The notes under the pieces are model-generated. The model searched no databases and had not been told where the DNA came from. It was given only the letters and a program-made list of their open reading frames with translations. Made by a program: the position numbers and the translations under genes. From Eutreptiella sp. 'Long Island Sound 2002' (Eukaryota > Euglenozoa > Euglenophyceae > Eutreptiales > Eutreptiaceae), in contig OZ038394.1 of assembly GCA_964036045.1 (NCBI GenBank), positions 2,521,379 through 2,585,378 of the forward strand: 64,000 nucleotides of DNA. Reading direction: 5' to 3'. Shown here piece by piece: positions 28,756 to 39,377 of this stretch (position 1 is its first letter; each line of letters begins with the position of its first letter).

Positions 28756-29421
28756 AAAGTTTCCGCCTGCGGTTAGGCAAGTGGCATCCGAGTTCATTTG
28801 TCATAAGTGCTCCTGAGAGATCAATGTGTGGTGTCCTTTGCGACGGCAGCATGATGTCTTTTGTGTGATGTGTAATGCTCCCTACCATGAAGCTTGCATT
28901 GGCGAGGGTGCCAAAGATGGCTCCATGCGTGGCCCTTGTTGCCCCAAGCAGTAGATCATAATTATTGTACACTATTATTAATAATGTACACTCGGATCCA
29001 AAGGACAAATCAAAACAAACTAACATTATACTATATTATTATAAACGCTAATCAAAGGTGTCCACTCGAAACTATCCTGTCTCGTGTATGTACAGTGGAG
29101 GCGTTTTTCCCCATGCCGGTGGTAGGGTTTCTTATCACGTCATCCAACATTTCACATGCGGTACTTTCTTTTGCCTTGCCTCTCCTCCATGTGTCAACTG
29201 GAACCTGCACCGGTCGCCGGGTGGTTTGCACAAGTGTCCCAACTAACCTCGGTCTGATTTCCCCGTTTTTCAGCCAAATAAAACGGGCTATAATAACCCG
29301 TTTTTAGGAAAAACGGGCTATTAACCCGTTTTCCTCAATGAAAACGGGCTGTAAAAGGTGCTTACGCACCTTTTACAGCCCGTTTTCATTGAGGAAAACG
29401 GGTTAATAGCCTGTTTTTATA
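28756..29421 (+). mobile_element. PHD-finger element fragment (copy e)
   Basis: It begins within the gene, without its left palindrome array. The last 60 or so codons of the PHD gene (28765-28954, one TGA where copy c has CGA) are followed by the family 3' UTR and right-end palindromes. It provides the empty-site sequence for the E2 insertion in copy f (CCTACCATGAAGC at 28881). Confidence 0.7.
29309..29421. repeat. 113-bp near-perfect hairpin
   Basis: Arms of about 54 bp with one mismatch around a 4-nt TTAC loop at 29364-29367. Each arm contains two AAAACGGG(C/T) palindrome units. This looks like two right ends of the copy c/e/f family joined head to head. Confidence 0.8.
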
Positions 29422-29429
29422 ATAGAAAA

Positions 29430-29640
29430 ATAAAAATGGATAAAAGTTGCGTCACCGAAACCGGCATTCTTTGGAGGCTGAGAAAACAGGTCACAGTGTG
29501 CTCCGTATCAAAGAAGTATAAGACCCACTCTAAAAAGACCACTATATAAGACCCACCTGACATGGCTTAGGATAAAAAAAATTATAAGACCCGGGTCTAC
29601 AGTCGGGGGGGAGGGAGTAGCGGAAAAAAAAATTAAAAAT
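29430..29640. repeat. TATAAGACCCACC repeat words
   Basis: Three TATAAGACCC(A/G) words and GGTCTACAGTCGGGGGG, which is the inverse of a sequence at 7262-7285. Probably a decayed small element related to the MITE at 55.5 kb. Confidence 0.45.
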
Positions 29641-29891
29641 TATTCCATTGCACCGTGGATTAGCGGATGTTTTGAGGCAATTTATCTGCTAAATTGTTTT
29701 TGCCTCGATCGCCTCCACTATGCCCTAATAGGAAAATGCGCCGTGTCCCATGGTTTCTACGTTTTCCTCCTACGAATACTACAAACGCGGCATATGGCAA
29801 AGAACACATGACGAAAGCAAAAAGCATTGGATTGGAACCCATTACCCATAACCGCGGGCAATGTTGCCGTTGTGATTTGCGTCTCGAAATC

Positions 29892-30030
29892 TTAGGCATG
29901 TTCAAACTGATCGCTCAAATACTGAGGCAACGATGCACGGGGCTCCCAAGTGTCGTCCTCAAGCCCATATCCCTTCCACCTAACCAGAAACTTCGTCTTC
30001 TCCTTGGCTATGAGAGGTTTGGGTATGACC
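29892..30030 (-). pseudogene. Chromodomain relic
   Basis: On the minus strand, from about 30030 to the TAA at 29892, the frame reads [20 protein letters not shown] then [25 protein letters not shown] and DTWEP are the diagnostic chromodomain core. Such domains bind methylated histone H3 and occur at the C terminus of chromovirus (Ty3/gypsy) integrases as well as in host proteins. No integrase or RT is seen upstream on the minus strand (30030-30340), so the source is unresolved. Confidence 0.75.
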
Positions 30031-30345
30031 CCCTCTTGGTGTCCAAAAATGGAAAATAGGCGATGGGCCATTGGAAAATCCTAGTAACACATGCCGACAT
30101 TGGATCGGTGGTTGTCGCTCTTCCTTTTTGGATCGGCGGACTTAGCGGCAAGCAAACGGCACCCTAACGGAGGTGTTATAACACCAAAACACACTTGTTG
30201 GCCAAGACAGCATTTGTAGCGTGTTTTGCCTCTTGGTTTTCAGAGTAGTACACCATGTGTCGGATAAAGCCTGCTTGGCCGTTGTTGTTGTTGGGCCCAC
30301 ACACAGCGAGCATGGGCGCCAGACAAAGCACAGCATCACGGACAC

Positions 30346-31133
30346 TTGTGCCCAGCCTGTAGTTTTTGGGCGCCGTCTGAGCAGTTGATTGCCTGGGTGA
30401 CTATCCAGGGACATGATTTTCCGATTGTATATTCTACAGTCTGGGATGGGGCTGCCCTGGGCAGGACTGAAGCTATTTTACGGTATTCACCTAGGAGGGA
30501 CAGGAGGTTGCTAACCAACTTCTTTGCCCAATTTACCCTAGCTGATTTCGTGCTGCATGAGATTTTTTGTCCCCAGCGCCACACACCCATACCGGTCCCG
30601 TGTGCGGTCATCTCCCGTTTTAAAGACAATGTCCCCATGGCTCTGGTGCACTTCCCTGCAGATGTGCAAGAGACCATGCTTCAGGTTTTGTCCGCCTTCC
30701 TCAGTGGCCTATACCAGATTGGCCTAAAATGGGAGGACCACGGTCCAGTAGCGCAATTATGCGAGTGCGAGATCGACACTCGGTCGCCCATTTTTCTGCA
30801 GAGAAAAGGGATAGTATTGAGTGTGGATGGCACCCTCAGGCCTGACTTTGAGTGGCAGAGGTGGCTGCCTGTGTCGTCACCGAATGCCAGGCAGGTCCTG
30901 TCTTCCACGTTTCCGGCCCTGATGCACAAGAGCTTACTCTATTGTACTAGGATTTATTGCTAACGTTAGGTCGCTAGTGTGGGGGGCAGGGTGGCATAAC
31001 TACCCGCCTGACTGGTGGAAGAGCTCAGTCAAAGGTTTCCTACTGGAGCTCTCCCTGACGGACACAGTGTCATATGCGGACATAGATAGATGGTTTCGTG
31101 AAGGTAAAGAGTTCAAATGTCGGACAAACACAT
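30346..31133 (+). pseudogene. Unknown ORF fragment
   Basis: About 200 codons open to TAA 30961, then a frameshift near 30952 into a frame continuing RSLVWGAGWHNYPPDWW to 31133. Compositionally it looks like a real globular protein (balanced Trp, Cys, Leu), but I recognise no motif. The open frame has no ATG at its beginning (first codon TTG). It could be a piece of a mobile-element protein. Confidence 0.35.
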
Positions 31134-32301
31134 AGTGTGGAGTGTGTACGTGTGTATCATAGGCATGTGACAGGATGTGGGCTGGGCTGAACCATCAGCC
31201 TACACCCTGCAGACCCCAACTGTTGAGGGAGGGACAGTGTGGGGGGACAGTGGGAGGGATAGGGCGAGACGTACTGACGGTGCACTGTGGGACAGTTTTT
31301 TTGCTCCCAAGTAGGTGAATCAGCCCAGCCACATCAAATCCTGGAACACCCTAAGTGAACAACATGTTTGAAGCAACATTTTTGCAGTGCCACGAAAGGG
31401 TGGGCTGGGCAGGTTGTGTATGCAGTGGAAATTTTATGATGTACTCATGTGAAAATAAATTTCTGCACACAGTGGTACGGACAGTGCACACACTCTTGTT
31501 CAGACCCTACCATGAGCAATATTGTTATTGGCTGAGGAGTTGGTGCCTGCGTGCATTGCTGAACTAGTTGTACTACACACGGTCCACTGGTGCAGAAAGT
31601 CGCGGTGTTGTTGTTGGTCCCTCTCCCAGAGGTGCAGATTATTTGGCAATTGAGTGTGAGCAGGATGGGAAGCCTGTAACACATGACTGTGCATCGTTGG
31701 AGAAGATCCGTTTCGACATCCGTTCCCCATCACCCCCCTCCCCTTCACCATCACCTGCCCCAACGCCACCTTCCCCGAGGTCACCTCCACAAAAGCAACC
31801 ACCGCTCCGAAATCCCCACCTGCTGGAAAGCAGATTCTGATTCTGACTCCAATCCTGAATCTGATTGTCAGTCAACCCTTTGGTTGTGTGCCACCATCTC
31901 CGCTTCAAACCCTCTGAGGACGGTCTACACGTGTATCACGCAAGTTGCGGTACGTAAGCAACACCCTTGTCCAAGCAACACTAGGCGTTGGTTCCGTCAA
32001 TTTCTGGTCATTTACTGTGAAGGGGGGGGGGTAGTCCCCCTTGCCTTGCCTTGGTACTAATCCCAAAATGTGCCTCACAACATTCTGTACCAGGAAATGT
32101 TTCAGCAACTTGTTTTTGAATCATGTAGTTTTGTTTTAGTTGAAGAGGAAATTGTTGCGGGAAGGCAAAGCGCAGATGGAGTCTCAGAGGAGGAAACAAC
32201 CCAAGCCTAGGCATAGGGGTGACTTGGCATTGAGAAAGAACATGAGGGAGAATGTGGCAAGGGATACAGAACAGACATGCACGATAGATCAGAGGAAGGG
32301 C

Positions 32302-32346
<45 letters not shown>

Positions 32347-33484
32347 ATATTTTGCATGCATGTAATCTATCAAGAGGACACTCAGGGGGGATCCTTGCAC
32401 TGCGCGAGACTTAGACCAGATTCCCCTATGAAGAACCCCCATGCCAACCCCTTCCAAACAACCTCAAAATTAGGCCACCCCAGCTACTCCGACCACTTTG
32501 AGGCACTTTGGATATGGATTTTGGTGATTCGAGTATTTGCAATTGTGCTTGCACTCTCGTGCCTGCTTTTGGTGCCCATCTTGCCACCTGACGACGGGAT
32601 TGAGAAGTATCAAAGGATAAGTTAAAGTGAAGTGATGAACTGCAGCATGTTTTTTTGCGTTCCGCCATCTTTGTGCCCTGTTTGCACTTTGTGTTCTACA
32701 CTGAAAATGCCATTTGCAGAAAAAATCACATTACTTCAGAAATGCAGTTGGGGTTTAAAAACTCGCATTTGGTTCTGCTGCTTTTGGGTGACTCTTCAGA
32801 AAATACATTTCCGCTGTTTCAAACCTTCAGAGCTTTAAAGCCAACAAGCAACAGCACATGTGGGGTTTACTGAGAAGCAAACAAAAACGGTGAACCCTTC
32901 GCACACACAGCAAAGTCTAGGAAGTATTTCATGTATTTGACAAAAAAAATCCAAAGTGCTTCCAGTTATAAGGGATTCTCCAAGCCAGCGAGGAAAACTT
33001 GTAGGATTATTCTCCATCTGCAGCTTGGCTAAACTTGGGATGGGCACCGTTGCAGCATCCACGATGTTCTAACTACGTGGGACCACGAAAGGTACGGTAT
33101 GCAGCAATATCTTTAGATCAATCAATCGTTCCGAAACACATGGCTGGGAATTAGATTGTAATTTCAGCTGAACTCGTCTGAATACATGCCTCTCGTGTCT
33201 GTGTAACTTATGAACGAATGACTAAGGTTTCGTCAAGCACGGCCGAGAGCCTACATCTTAATACGGCTTTTACTTGCACCATAACTCGGGGTTCCGTGTG
33301 CATTTTTTGATTTCTAGCCTCCGAAGTTTGGGGAGTGGTGGGAGGAAGGGACGAAAACAGTGCCCAGTTGAAAATTTCACAGTTTTGTTGCCTTTTTGCC
33401 TTTGTGTTTATAAATGGCAGTTGCTTGCTTGATATATTGTTCTTGTTCATTGTTCTTGCTTCTGAGTGTCTGTTTTTTTTGTAA
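31134..33484. other. Intergenic with short repeats
   Basis: No convincing gene. 31720-31800 encodes a Ser/Pro-rich stretch on the plus strand (SPSPSPAPTPP) that might be an exon. A (GA)n microsatellite of about 40 bp lies at 32305-32344. 32900-33480 is AT-richer and is the presumed upstream region of the next gene; no clear TATA or initiator can be called. Confidence 0.45.
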
Positions 33485-36115
33485 ATGTGTTCTCTGAGCG
33501 CGTTGGCAGACTCCGACTCACTGAGCGAGCAGGAGTCTCTCCATGCTCAAGTTGTGCAGGAACTTGACAAACAAATCGACGCTGAGATGAATCAAATGCG
33601 CAGAAGCCGTATGCTGACGCCTATTGAGTCAGTGAATGGGGATGGATGTTCTGAAAGTGACCAGCAGTCTGGAAGAGCGACCATATTCCCATATTCCCAA
33701 TTGTCGGCCTTGTCAAGATCTTTGATGTCATCGCCTTCGCCTTCACCTGTGCACTCATCGGCTTCGCCTTCACCTTTGCAGACAGGCCGGTCAAGCCCTG
33801 GTGATCCCTGTCTGGGGCGCTCTTTTGATATAGCTGGTGCTGTGATGGAAGTTTCACGTGGAGTAAGTACGGACCCCCACTACGACACAGCGCTGCATGG
33901 CCTGGCCCGGCCCATGGAGCACTTGGGCCCCTTCGGGATCAACCCAAATGTCAATATCACGGTGGATGTGGTCGAGGACCAACAAGACCCCACCCGATCC
34001 CACTACAAGATCACTGGGCCCAAAGAACTGTGCGATCATTTGGCCACATGCAACTTGGCGCCTGAGGGCCGGCTGTCCACCATCTGTGCCGCAACCCTCG
34101 AAACCCTGAGCCGCAGGGGCAAGCACATCCCTTTGAATGCCGAGTACTACGCCTTTATGTACCCCCTGTCGGCTGTGTCCAAGGCCTCCAGCGACCAGCT
34201 CACTCAGTGCTTTGGCCCAGGCCGGTGGTGCGCCGCCAGCGGGCTGCTGTGCTTCGGGGGCTTCGTGTATTTTGGCAAAGACCGGGAAGTGCTCCGCATC
34301 AACGCCTTCAGCGACAATGACCAGTTTTGCGGGTTCTTTGTGTTTGATGGGCCCTATGACCTCCCGGTCTCGGTTGCCGAGGAGCTGCAGAGCAAAGGAA
34401 TCGCACAGCCCGTGACACTCGGGTATCTCCGTGCGCAGCTGGGATCCCGCTTCGCCTGGATCGGCCCAGAGGATTTCTCGAAGCACTTTGGAGGCTGCCC
34501 CGGGAACATCACCCACGGGGCTTTTGCGTACCTGTTTGACAACCCCAAGTTCAACCGCTACTTCCGCCTCACGGACGGGGTCTCCAGTGCTGTGGAGCTT
34601 CCTGAGGGCCTGGAAGCCATTGTGCATGGCGCCGGAGGCTTCGCGATGGGGTATCCTGCCACCACGAAGGACGGGATCAGTTACAGCCTGCAGAACGACA
34701 TCCCGTACCAGTTGCGCCTGGCCACCGCTCTCTTTGCGGCGCTGGGGCGCAGCCCAAATGACGGTGTTGTTAAGTCCGGGCGGGGACACTATGAGTTCAC
34801 TCCTGATGAGCCGGAGCCCCTCGGGCTGCGCTGCGTAACGCTCTCCACTCCTTTGGCCAAACTGACGGAACCCATTGTGTGGAGCGCTGCGAGCGCAGAG
34901 AAGTATCTGGGGCAGTGGTACACGGAGCCGGTCATCAAGGAATGCTTGGAAAAGGCCCAAGTCAGCAGCCTTGAGGATATATTTGGGCCTGGGGAGTACA
35001 AGATCTGCCCCAAGGACCTGTTCCAACTCGAGCAGAGCACCACCATCACCACTAGCCCGCTGCTGCCGCCGCACTTCTACCGGGCACTGCTTGCAATCAC
35101 CGGGGATGCCAGTCACATTCAGTACTTTTTCGATGTGAAGTCCGTGGCCCTGCACGACTTCCTGCTGCCTGGGACGCCGAAGCCTGCAATGGCCAGCAAT
35201 GCTGCGGCGCGGGCAGCGCTGGCAGCACTGCTGGAGCGAGTCACAACCTCCCCTGTGGACTATGGGTTTGCAGACCGTGTGCAGCTGCAAGAGACTCTTT
35301 CGCAGTCCCTAACAGAGCTATCCACAAACGTGCTCATCAGCCAGCTGGGGCATTTCCTGGTGGGTAACCACAATCAAATAGAAATTCCCACTCCTGAGCA
35401 GGTGCCCATTCTGTTCCTGGCGACAGCGGCCATTGATTTTGACGAGCCGGATCGCCATGCAGCCGCTCAGCGCGAGGAAGCCCGGTATTTCAAGATCACG
35501 AAGCGCTTGGAGAACGGTGAAGTTGAGGGAGACTGGAAGAGCCCTGAGGCCCGGCAGGACTTCAAGACTCGGCTTAAGACCATGTATGACATGCTTTTCA
35601 CGCGGTGCATGAAGGCAGGAGTGACACATCCAGGCTTCCTGCCTATAGGTTTGGGTGCATTCTTGCCACGGATCCAGTCCGATGACGTCAAAACTGTGTA
35701 CCATGAGGCCCAGTTCGAGTTGCTGGCCGAGCGTGATTACCGTTTCAAGTACTATTTCCTGAATCCAGGCCCTGGTCGGCGGCAGGCGCAGGATATCCTG
35801 CACAACTATCTGTTCAAGACCAACGTTGTGTTGCATACCAAGAACGGTAAATTCTTGGCCGCAGAGCTGGCCCGTGCCGGCTATTCGACGTGCTGCCTGA
35901 ACCCGTCGGACTGCATTGCAATGATGAATGGCTGCATGGGATATTGGTGGGAAGTTGGGAAGGGCAGCCGCTACGTCGGTGAGGAAGACATCGTCGCCAC
36001 GTCCACCTTTGGCCTGTCCTCCAAATCCATCTCAACAGCCTATGACTCGGCACGGGTGATTGAACATGTCCCCCTTAACCCCACCGTGATACGTGAGTTT
36101 TCTCTGTCCATCTGA
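33485..36115 (+). CDS. Large intronless orphan protein (876 codons)
   Basis: An uninterrupted frame from ATG 33485 to TGA 36115, more GC-rich than its surroundings and without introns. The N terminus is Ser/Pro-rich and likely disordered (SPSPSPVHSSASPSPLQ); from about residue 115 it looks globular. Noted segments are VNITVDVVEDQQDPTRSHYK, EYYAFMYPLSAV, YLGQWYTEPVIKECLEKA and, near the C terminus, CLNPSDCIAMMNGCMGYWWE followed by YVGEEDIVATSTFGL. That Asn-Pro-Ser-Asp/Trp-Trp-Glu/Gly-Glu-Glu-Asp ending has the look of a conserved catalytic or ligand-binding site, but I cannot name the family. No signal peptide or membrane segment is seen. A 478-codon antisense ORF inside it is a shadow. Confidence 0.75.
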   Translation: MCSLSALADSDSLSEQESLHAQVVQELDKQIDAEMNQMRRSRMLTPIESVNGDGCSESDQQSGRATIFPYSQLSALSRSLMSSPSPSPVHSSASPSPLQTGRSSPGDPCLGRSFDIAGAVMEVSRGVSTDPHYDTALHGLARPMEHLGPFGINPNVNITVDVVEDQQDPTRSHYKITGPKELCDHLATCNLAPEGRLSTICAATLETLSRRGKHIPLNAEYYAFMYPLSAVSKASSDQLTQCFGPGRWCAASGLLCFGGFVYFGKDREVLRINAFSDNDQFCGFFVFDGPYDLPVSVAEELQSKGIAQPVTLGYLRAQLGSRFAWIGPEDFSKHFGGCPGNITHGAFAYLFDNPKFNRYFRLTDGVSSAVELPEGLEAIVHGAGGFAMGYPATTKDGISYSLQNDIPYQLRLATALFAALGRSPNDGVVKSGRGHYEFTPDEPEPLGLRCVTLSTPLAKLTEPIVWSAASAEKYLGQWYTEPVIKECLEKAQVSSLEDIFGPGEYKICPKDLFQLEQSTTITTSPLLPPHFYRALLAITGDASHIQYFFDVKSVALHDFLLPGTPKPAMASNAAARAALAALLERVTTSPVDYGFADRVQLQETLSQSLTELSTNVLISQLGHFLVGNHNQIEIPTPEQVPILFLATAAIDFDEPDRHAAAQREEARYFKITKRLENGEVEGDWKSPEARQDFKTRLKTMYDMLFTRCMKAGVTHPGFLPIGLGAFLPRIQSDDVKTVYHEAQFELLAERDYRFKYYFLNPGPGRRQAQDILHNYLFKTNVVLHTKNGKFLAAELARAGYSTCCLNPSDCIAMMNGCMGYWWEVGKGSRYVGEEDIVATSTFGLSSKSISTAYDSARVIEHVPLNPTVIREFSLSI

Positions 36116-37950
36116 GCTCTGTCCTTGCCAAGGGGCGCCCGGCACGGGGAGTGCGGTCTCAAGGCTGAAAGTCGGAGAAATTGATGAAATGGCAGCACAA
36201 TGCCTGGGGTATGCGGGCTAATTTGGCTCAACATGGGGAATGTTACCAGGTCATGACTGAGGTGGAGGTTGATAGATTAATTCTAGATAGATAGATAGAT
36301 TGGTTCTTGATCCTCTGGACGGTTGTGCATGGCCGCTCCTGATTGGTGGATTGATTTGTCTGGTTGATTCCGTCAACAAGTGAGACCTCTGCCTCTGAAT
36401 ACAGGGGGGTACTTTAGTATGGGAAAATCTCTGTCTAGAAAGTAGTCTCTGTATTAAGGCCAATTCTGGCGCAATTTTTCTCACATTTTTATGATTGTGG
36501 TGCAGTTTTCCCTATACTTCCATTTTCGAGACAGAATTTTTCCTGACTAGCCCCCCTCCCCCCCCCGCCCGCATAGTTTTTCTGAACCCTCCCCCTTCAC
36601 CCTCAACCCAACAGGTGGCAACCAACCCACCTATCCACAAATTGATTATTCCCTCCTCACAAGGCGCACGTACGTACACCTGAAAGTACCAACCGGCATA
36701 TTTTATGGTAACCCCCAGCCCCCTGTAGTCCTCAACCTCGGATTCAAAACGGCGGAACACATGTCCACTCTGGGTTGGCTTGCTGTCCCACTGGGGCTCA
36801 TGCACATCTCACCCAAGAGCGCTGGGGATGCTACTTCTCTCACGTGCCACACATGCCTGCCAAATGCTGTCGTGTGACCATCATCATCAACTGCCACTGA
36901 GCGAGCAGACAGACTTCATAACAAAAAGAAGTTTGCGTGGTTTGCGTGCACTTGAAGGTGGTCGGCGGCTGGAGCCAACTGGTGTCTTTACGTTTCGGGC
37001 ACATTTGAGTTGCCCCTGCCAGAGCCTGAGATGAGCCCCAAGCTCTGCCATGCTGCACATGCCTATTCCCATTGGCTACACCACATGCTTCGCATCCGAT
37101 CAGGGTGGCTGGTGAATGAATTTGGGAGCTCTGGTGGTTGTCTTTGTTGCTCTGTTCAATGCTCAGCCACCATGCTCAACCCCCCCCCCCCCCAAATCAG
37201 GGGCCGATTTCCCCGATTGGCCTCAATTTTGTGCCCCAATTTGTTGGATTCCTGGCCCTGTTAATAATTGACAGTACTTAGTGTACTGTCAATTCGGATT
37301 CCGATTCGGATTCTGGAATTCTCAGGAAGGGGAGCAGAATCATAGCATTGCCAAGGTCCATAACTGAAGTGCTGGTCTGTTTGAGGTGTTTGACAAAACA
37401 CCCCTCAATTCCGAGTAGGGTCATGCCATGTTCCCCATCCAATCACCTCACCCTCAGACAGGGAATTCTCACTGCCTCCTTCACCTGTGCACAGTCGCTC
37501 CCCTGTGCACAGGACAAGTCCCCCAGTGCATTCCTGCTTGGCACCCACGATGTATGGGCCAAGGCAGCCCGTGATATTTTGGGGGCTGGGACATGTCTTC
37601 GAGCTGTACTTTACAAAAGACATTGTGGATGATAGTTTTGTTCCCCAGGCCGCGTCATGTTTGTGTTCCTTGTTACGTGTTTGTTTGTGTTCCTTGCAGG
37701 CAGTGACAGATCTTGCACCTTCTGCAAACACATCTTTCTGCTACAACCAGTGCAATTGCAACGACCACCGCAACTGCTATGACTAGTGTCAACGGTGATG
37801 CCAACAACCGTATTCCTGAATGGGCAAAATAACTTTGCAGATGGGATTGCTGTGTGTATGCATCTTGTTTGTTGTTGTGGCAGGCTTTGTTTGTGCAGGG
37901 AAAACAATCAGCAGGCTAGGCTGACTACTTTAAGGCAGGTGATGAAATGC
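36116..37950. other. Intergenic
   Basis: No gene recognised. It holds a short (GATA)n-like run at 36285-36300, poly(C) at 36550 and 37180-37195, and several GATTCCGATTCGGATTC-like words near 37295. ORFs below 110 codons show no domain. Confidence 0.4.
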
Positions 37951-37951
37951 C

Positions 37952-38640
37952 CCCAAGGGGGATTTGAACCAGCATACTTCATGTACCCCCCCCCCCCGTG
38001 TCCAGGAACCACCTTGCGCAAGAACCAACCCCTGGTTCCGCGGTCGAATTCTCGCATCACTTTTTTTACCAGGGTTGTGGGTTTTTCATGTTTCTGGTGG
38101 ATGTAGGACAGCTATTCAGGTGTGCAGGACAACATTTCATGTGTGTTACTACGGGTTCCCCCATCAGGGGGGACCCTATCAGTCACTCACAGGCGCACAT
38201 AACCCTTAAACCCCTCCCCGCTGCTCTCGACCCCTTCCCCGAAGCAACCAGCCCCTGACAAGAAACAAACAAAAGTCAGTTAAACACAGGGGGCCACTAA
38301 CAGCACCACTTTGCAAATTTTATTTTTCATTTTTGGCGAAATCCTTTGGTGTTCATTTGTCAACGTGGTTAACTGTGGGAAAGGAGAGGGCACGCATGTC
38401 CCGGCCCAACGCGCCGGAAAATTTTTTTTCCGCGGTACGGGGTTGCCCACGGCCGTGCGCAAGAACCAACCCCTGGTTCCGCGGTCAAATTTTTGGGGAA
38501 AAGTGTGCGCAAGAACCAACCCCTGGTTCCGCGGTCAAACATTGCCGGTTCCTGGACACGGGGGGGGGGGGGATGAGAGTAGTGCTGTTACCACTATGTC
38601 ACTGAGCTGCGTTCCTTGACCCTGATCACGGACCATGTAC
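37952..38640 (-). repeat. tRNA-like SINE split by a MITE
   Basis: On the minus strand the A-box side (CAGCTCAGTGACATAGTGG, about 38590-38615) and the B-box side (GGTTCAAATCCCC, about 37960-37972) would be adjacent if the element at 37985-38575 were removed, giving normal tRNA-like box spacing. Confidence 0.6.
37985..38575. mobile_element. MITE-like element with poly(C)/poly(G) termini
   Basis: Inverted ends: poly(C) then GTGTCCAGGAACC at the left, GGTTCCTGGACAC then poly(G) at the right. A GCGCAAGAACCAACCCCTGG unit is present three times (about 38011, 38458 and 38510). No coding. No clear target duplication. Confidence 0.65.
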
Positions 38641-39284
38641 AAACCGGAGGCTGAACAATTTTTTTTGAAATTGAGGGAATGTGGGTTTCCATGTGACTCT
38701 AACTGTGCAACAAGCAAAAGAAAGGTGTGTTTGGGGATTGGGACCGAGATGCAGGTCAGCGGGAAGCTGTGTTGTCAACAACTGTGCTGAAAACCTGCTG
38801 AGAGTGGTCCCTTGATTTGTGGCCCCAATTTGTTCGAAAAGTTTACCTAATTTTTCTTGGGGGGGGGGGGTGCATGTTGCTTTGTGTGTTTCTAGGATTG
38901 AGGTTATCACCGAGCTGGTGGATCCAGTCTTGGTTTATAACCCTCTTTAGTGTCTAGGGTGGACCTACCAAGCTTGGCAAGCAATAGCAAGCAAGGAGCA
39001 AGCACCTGCGAAATGGGCAAAAATCAGAACTCCGTTGTGGTGGTCCGGACTTAGCCTTGAATGTACCCTTCGTGAACCAATCGTTTGAATGGGCAGTTCA
39101 CGGACGCAAGAATTTGTCAATTTCTTGCCTTGTTTTGCGCGCAACTTGGTGCCATCGTGCGCGTTTGTCGTGCTATTTCACCCAAACGGTGCTACTGTAA
39201 ATGTACTCGAATTTGATGTTTTAACTAGCCGGTAGGTTACGAATATCCATTGCTGTTAGGATGAACTCACTGCAAATCCTCTAA

Positions 39285-39375
39285 AATTCACGTAGAATTT
39301 GCACGTAATTCACGTATGTGAATCTCGTAGGAAATTCATACGAACTTCGTATGAATCTCGTATGAATTTGTACTA
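39285..39375. repeat. TTCGTACGAA-type cluster 1 (E3)
   Basis: ATTCACGTAGAATTTGCACG, TTCATACGAACTTCGTATG and similar variants. Confidence 0.6.
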
Positions 39376-39377
39376 AT

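Noticed and set aside
33854-35290. 478-codon antisense ORF
   Set aside because: It lies wholly within the 876-codon gene on the other strand and is low-complexity Gln/Arg/Val; typical of a GC-rich gene's complement.
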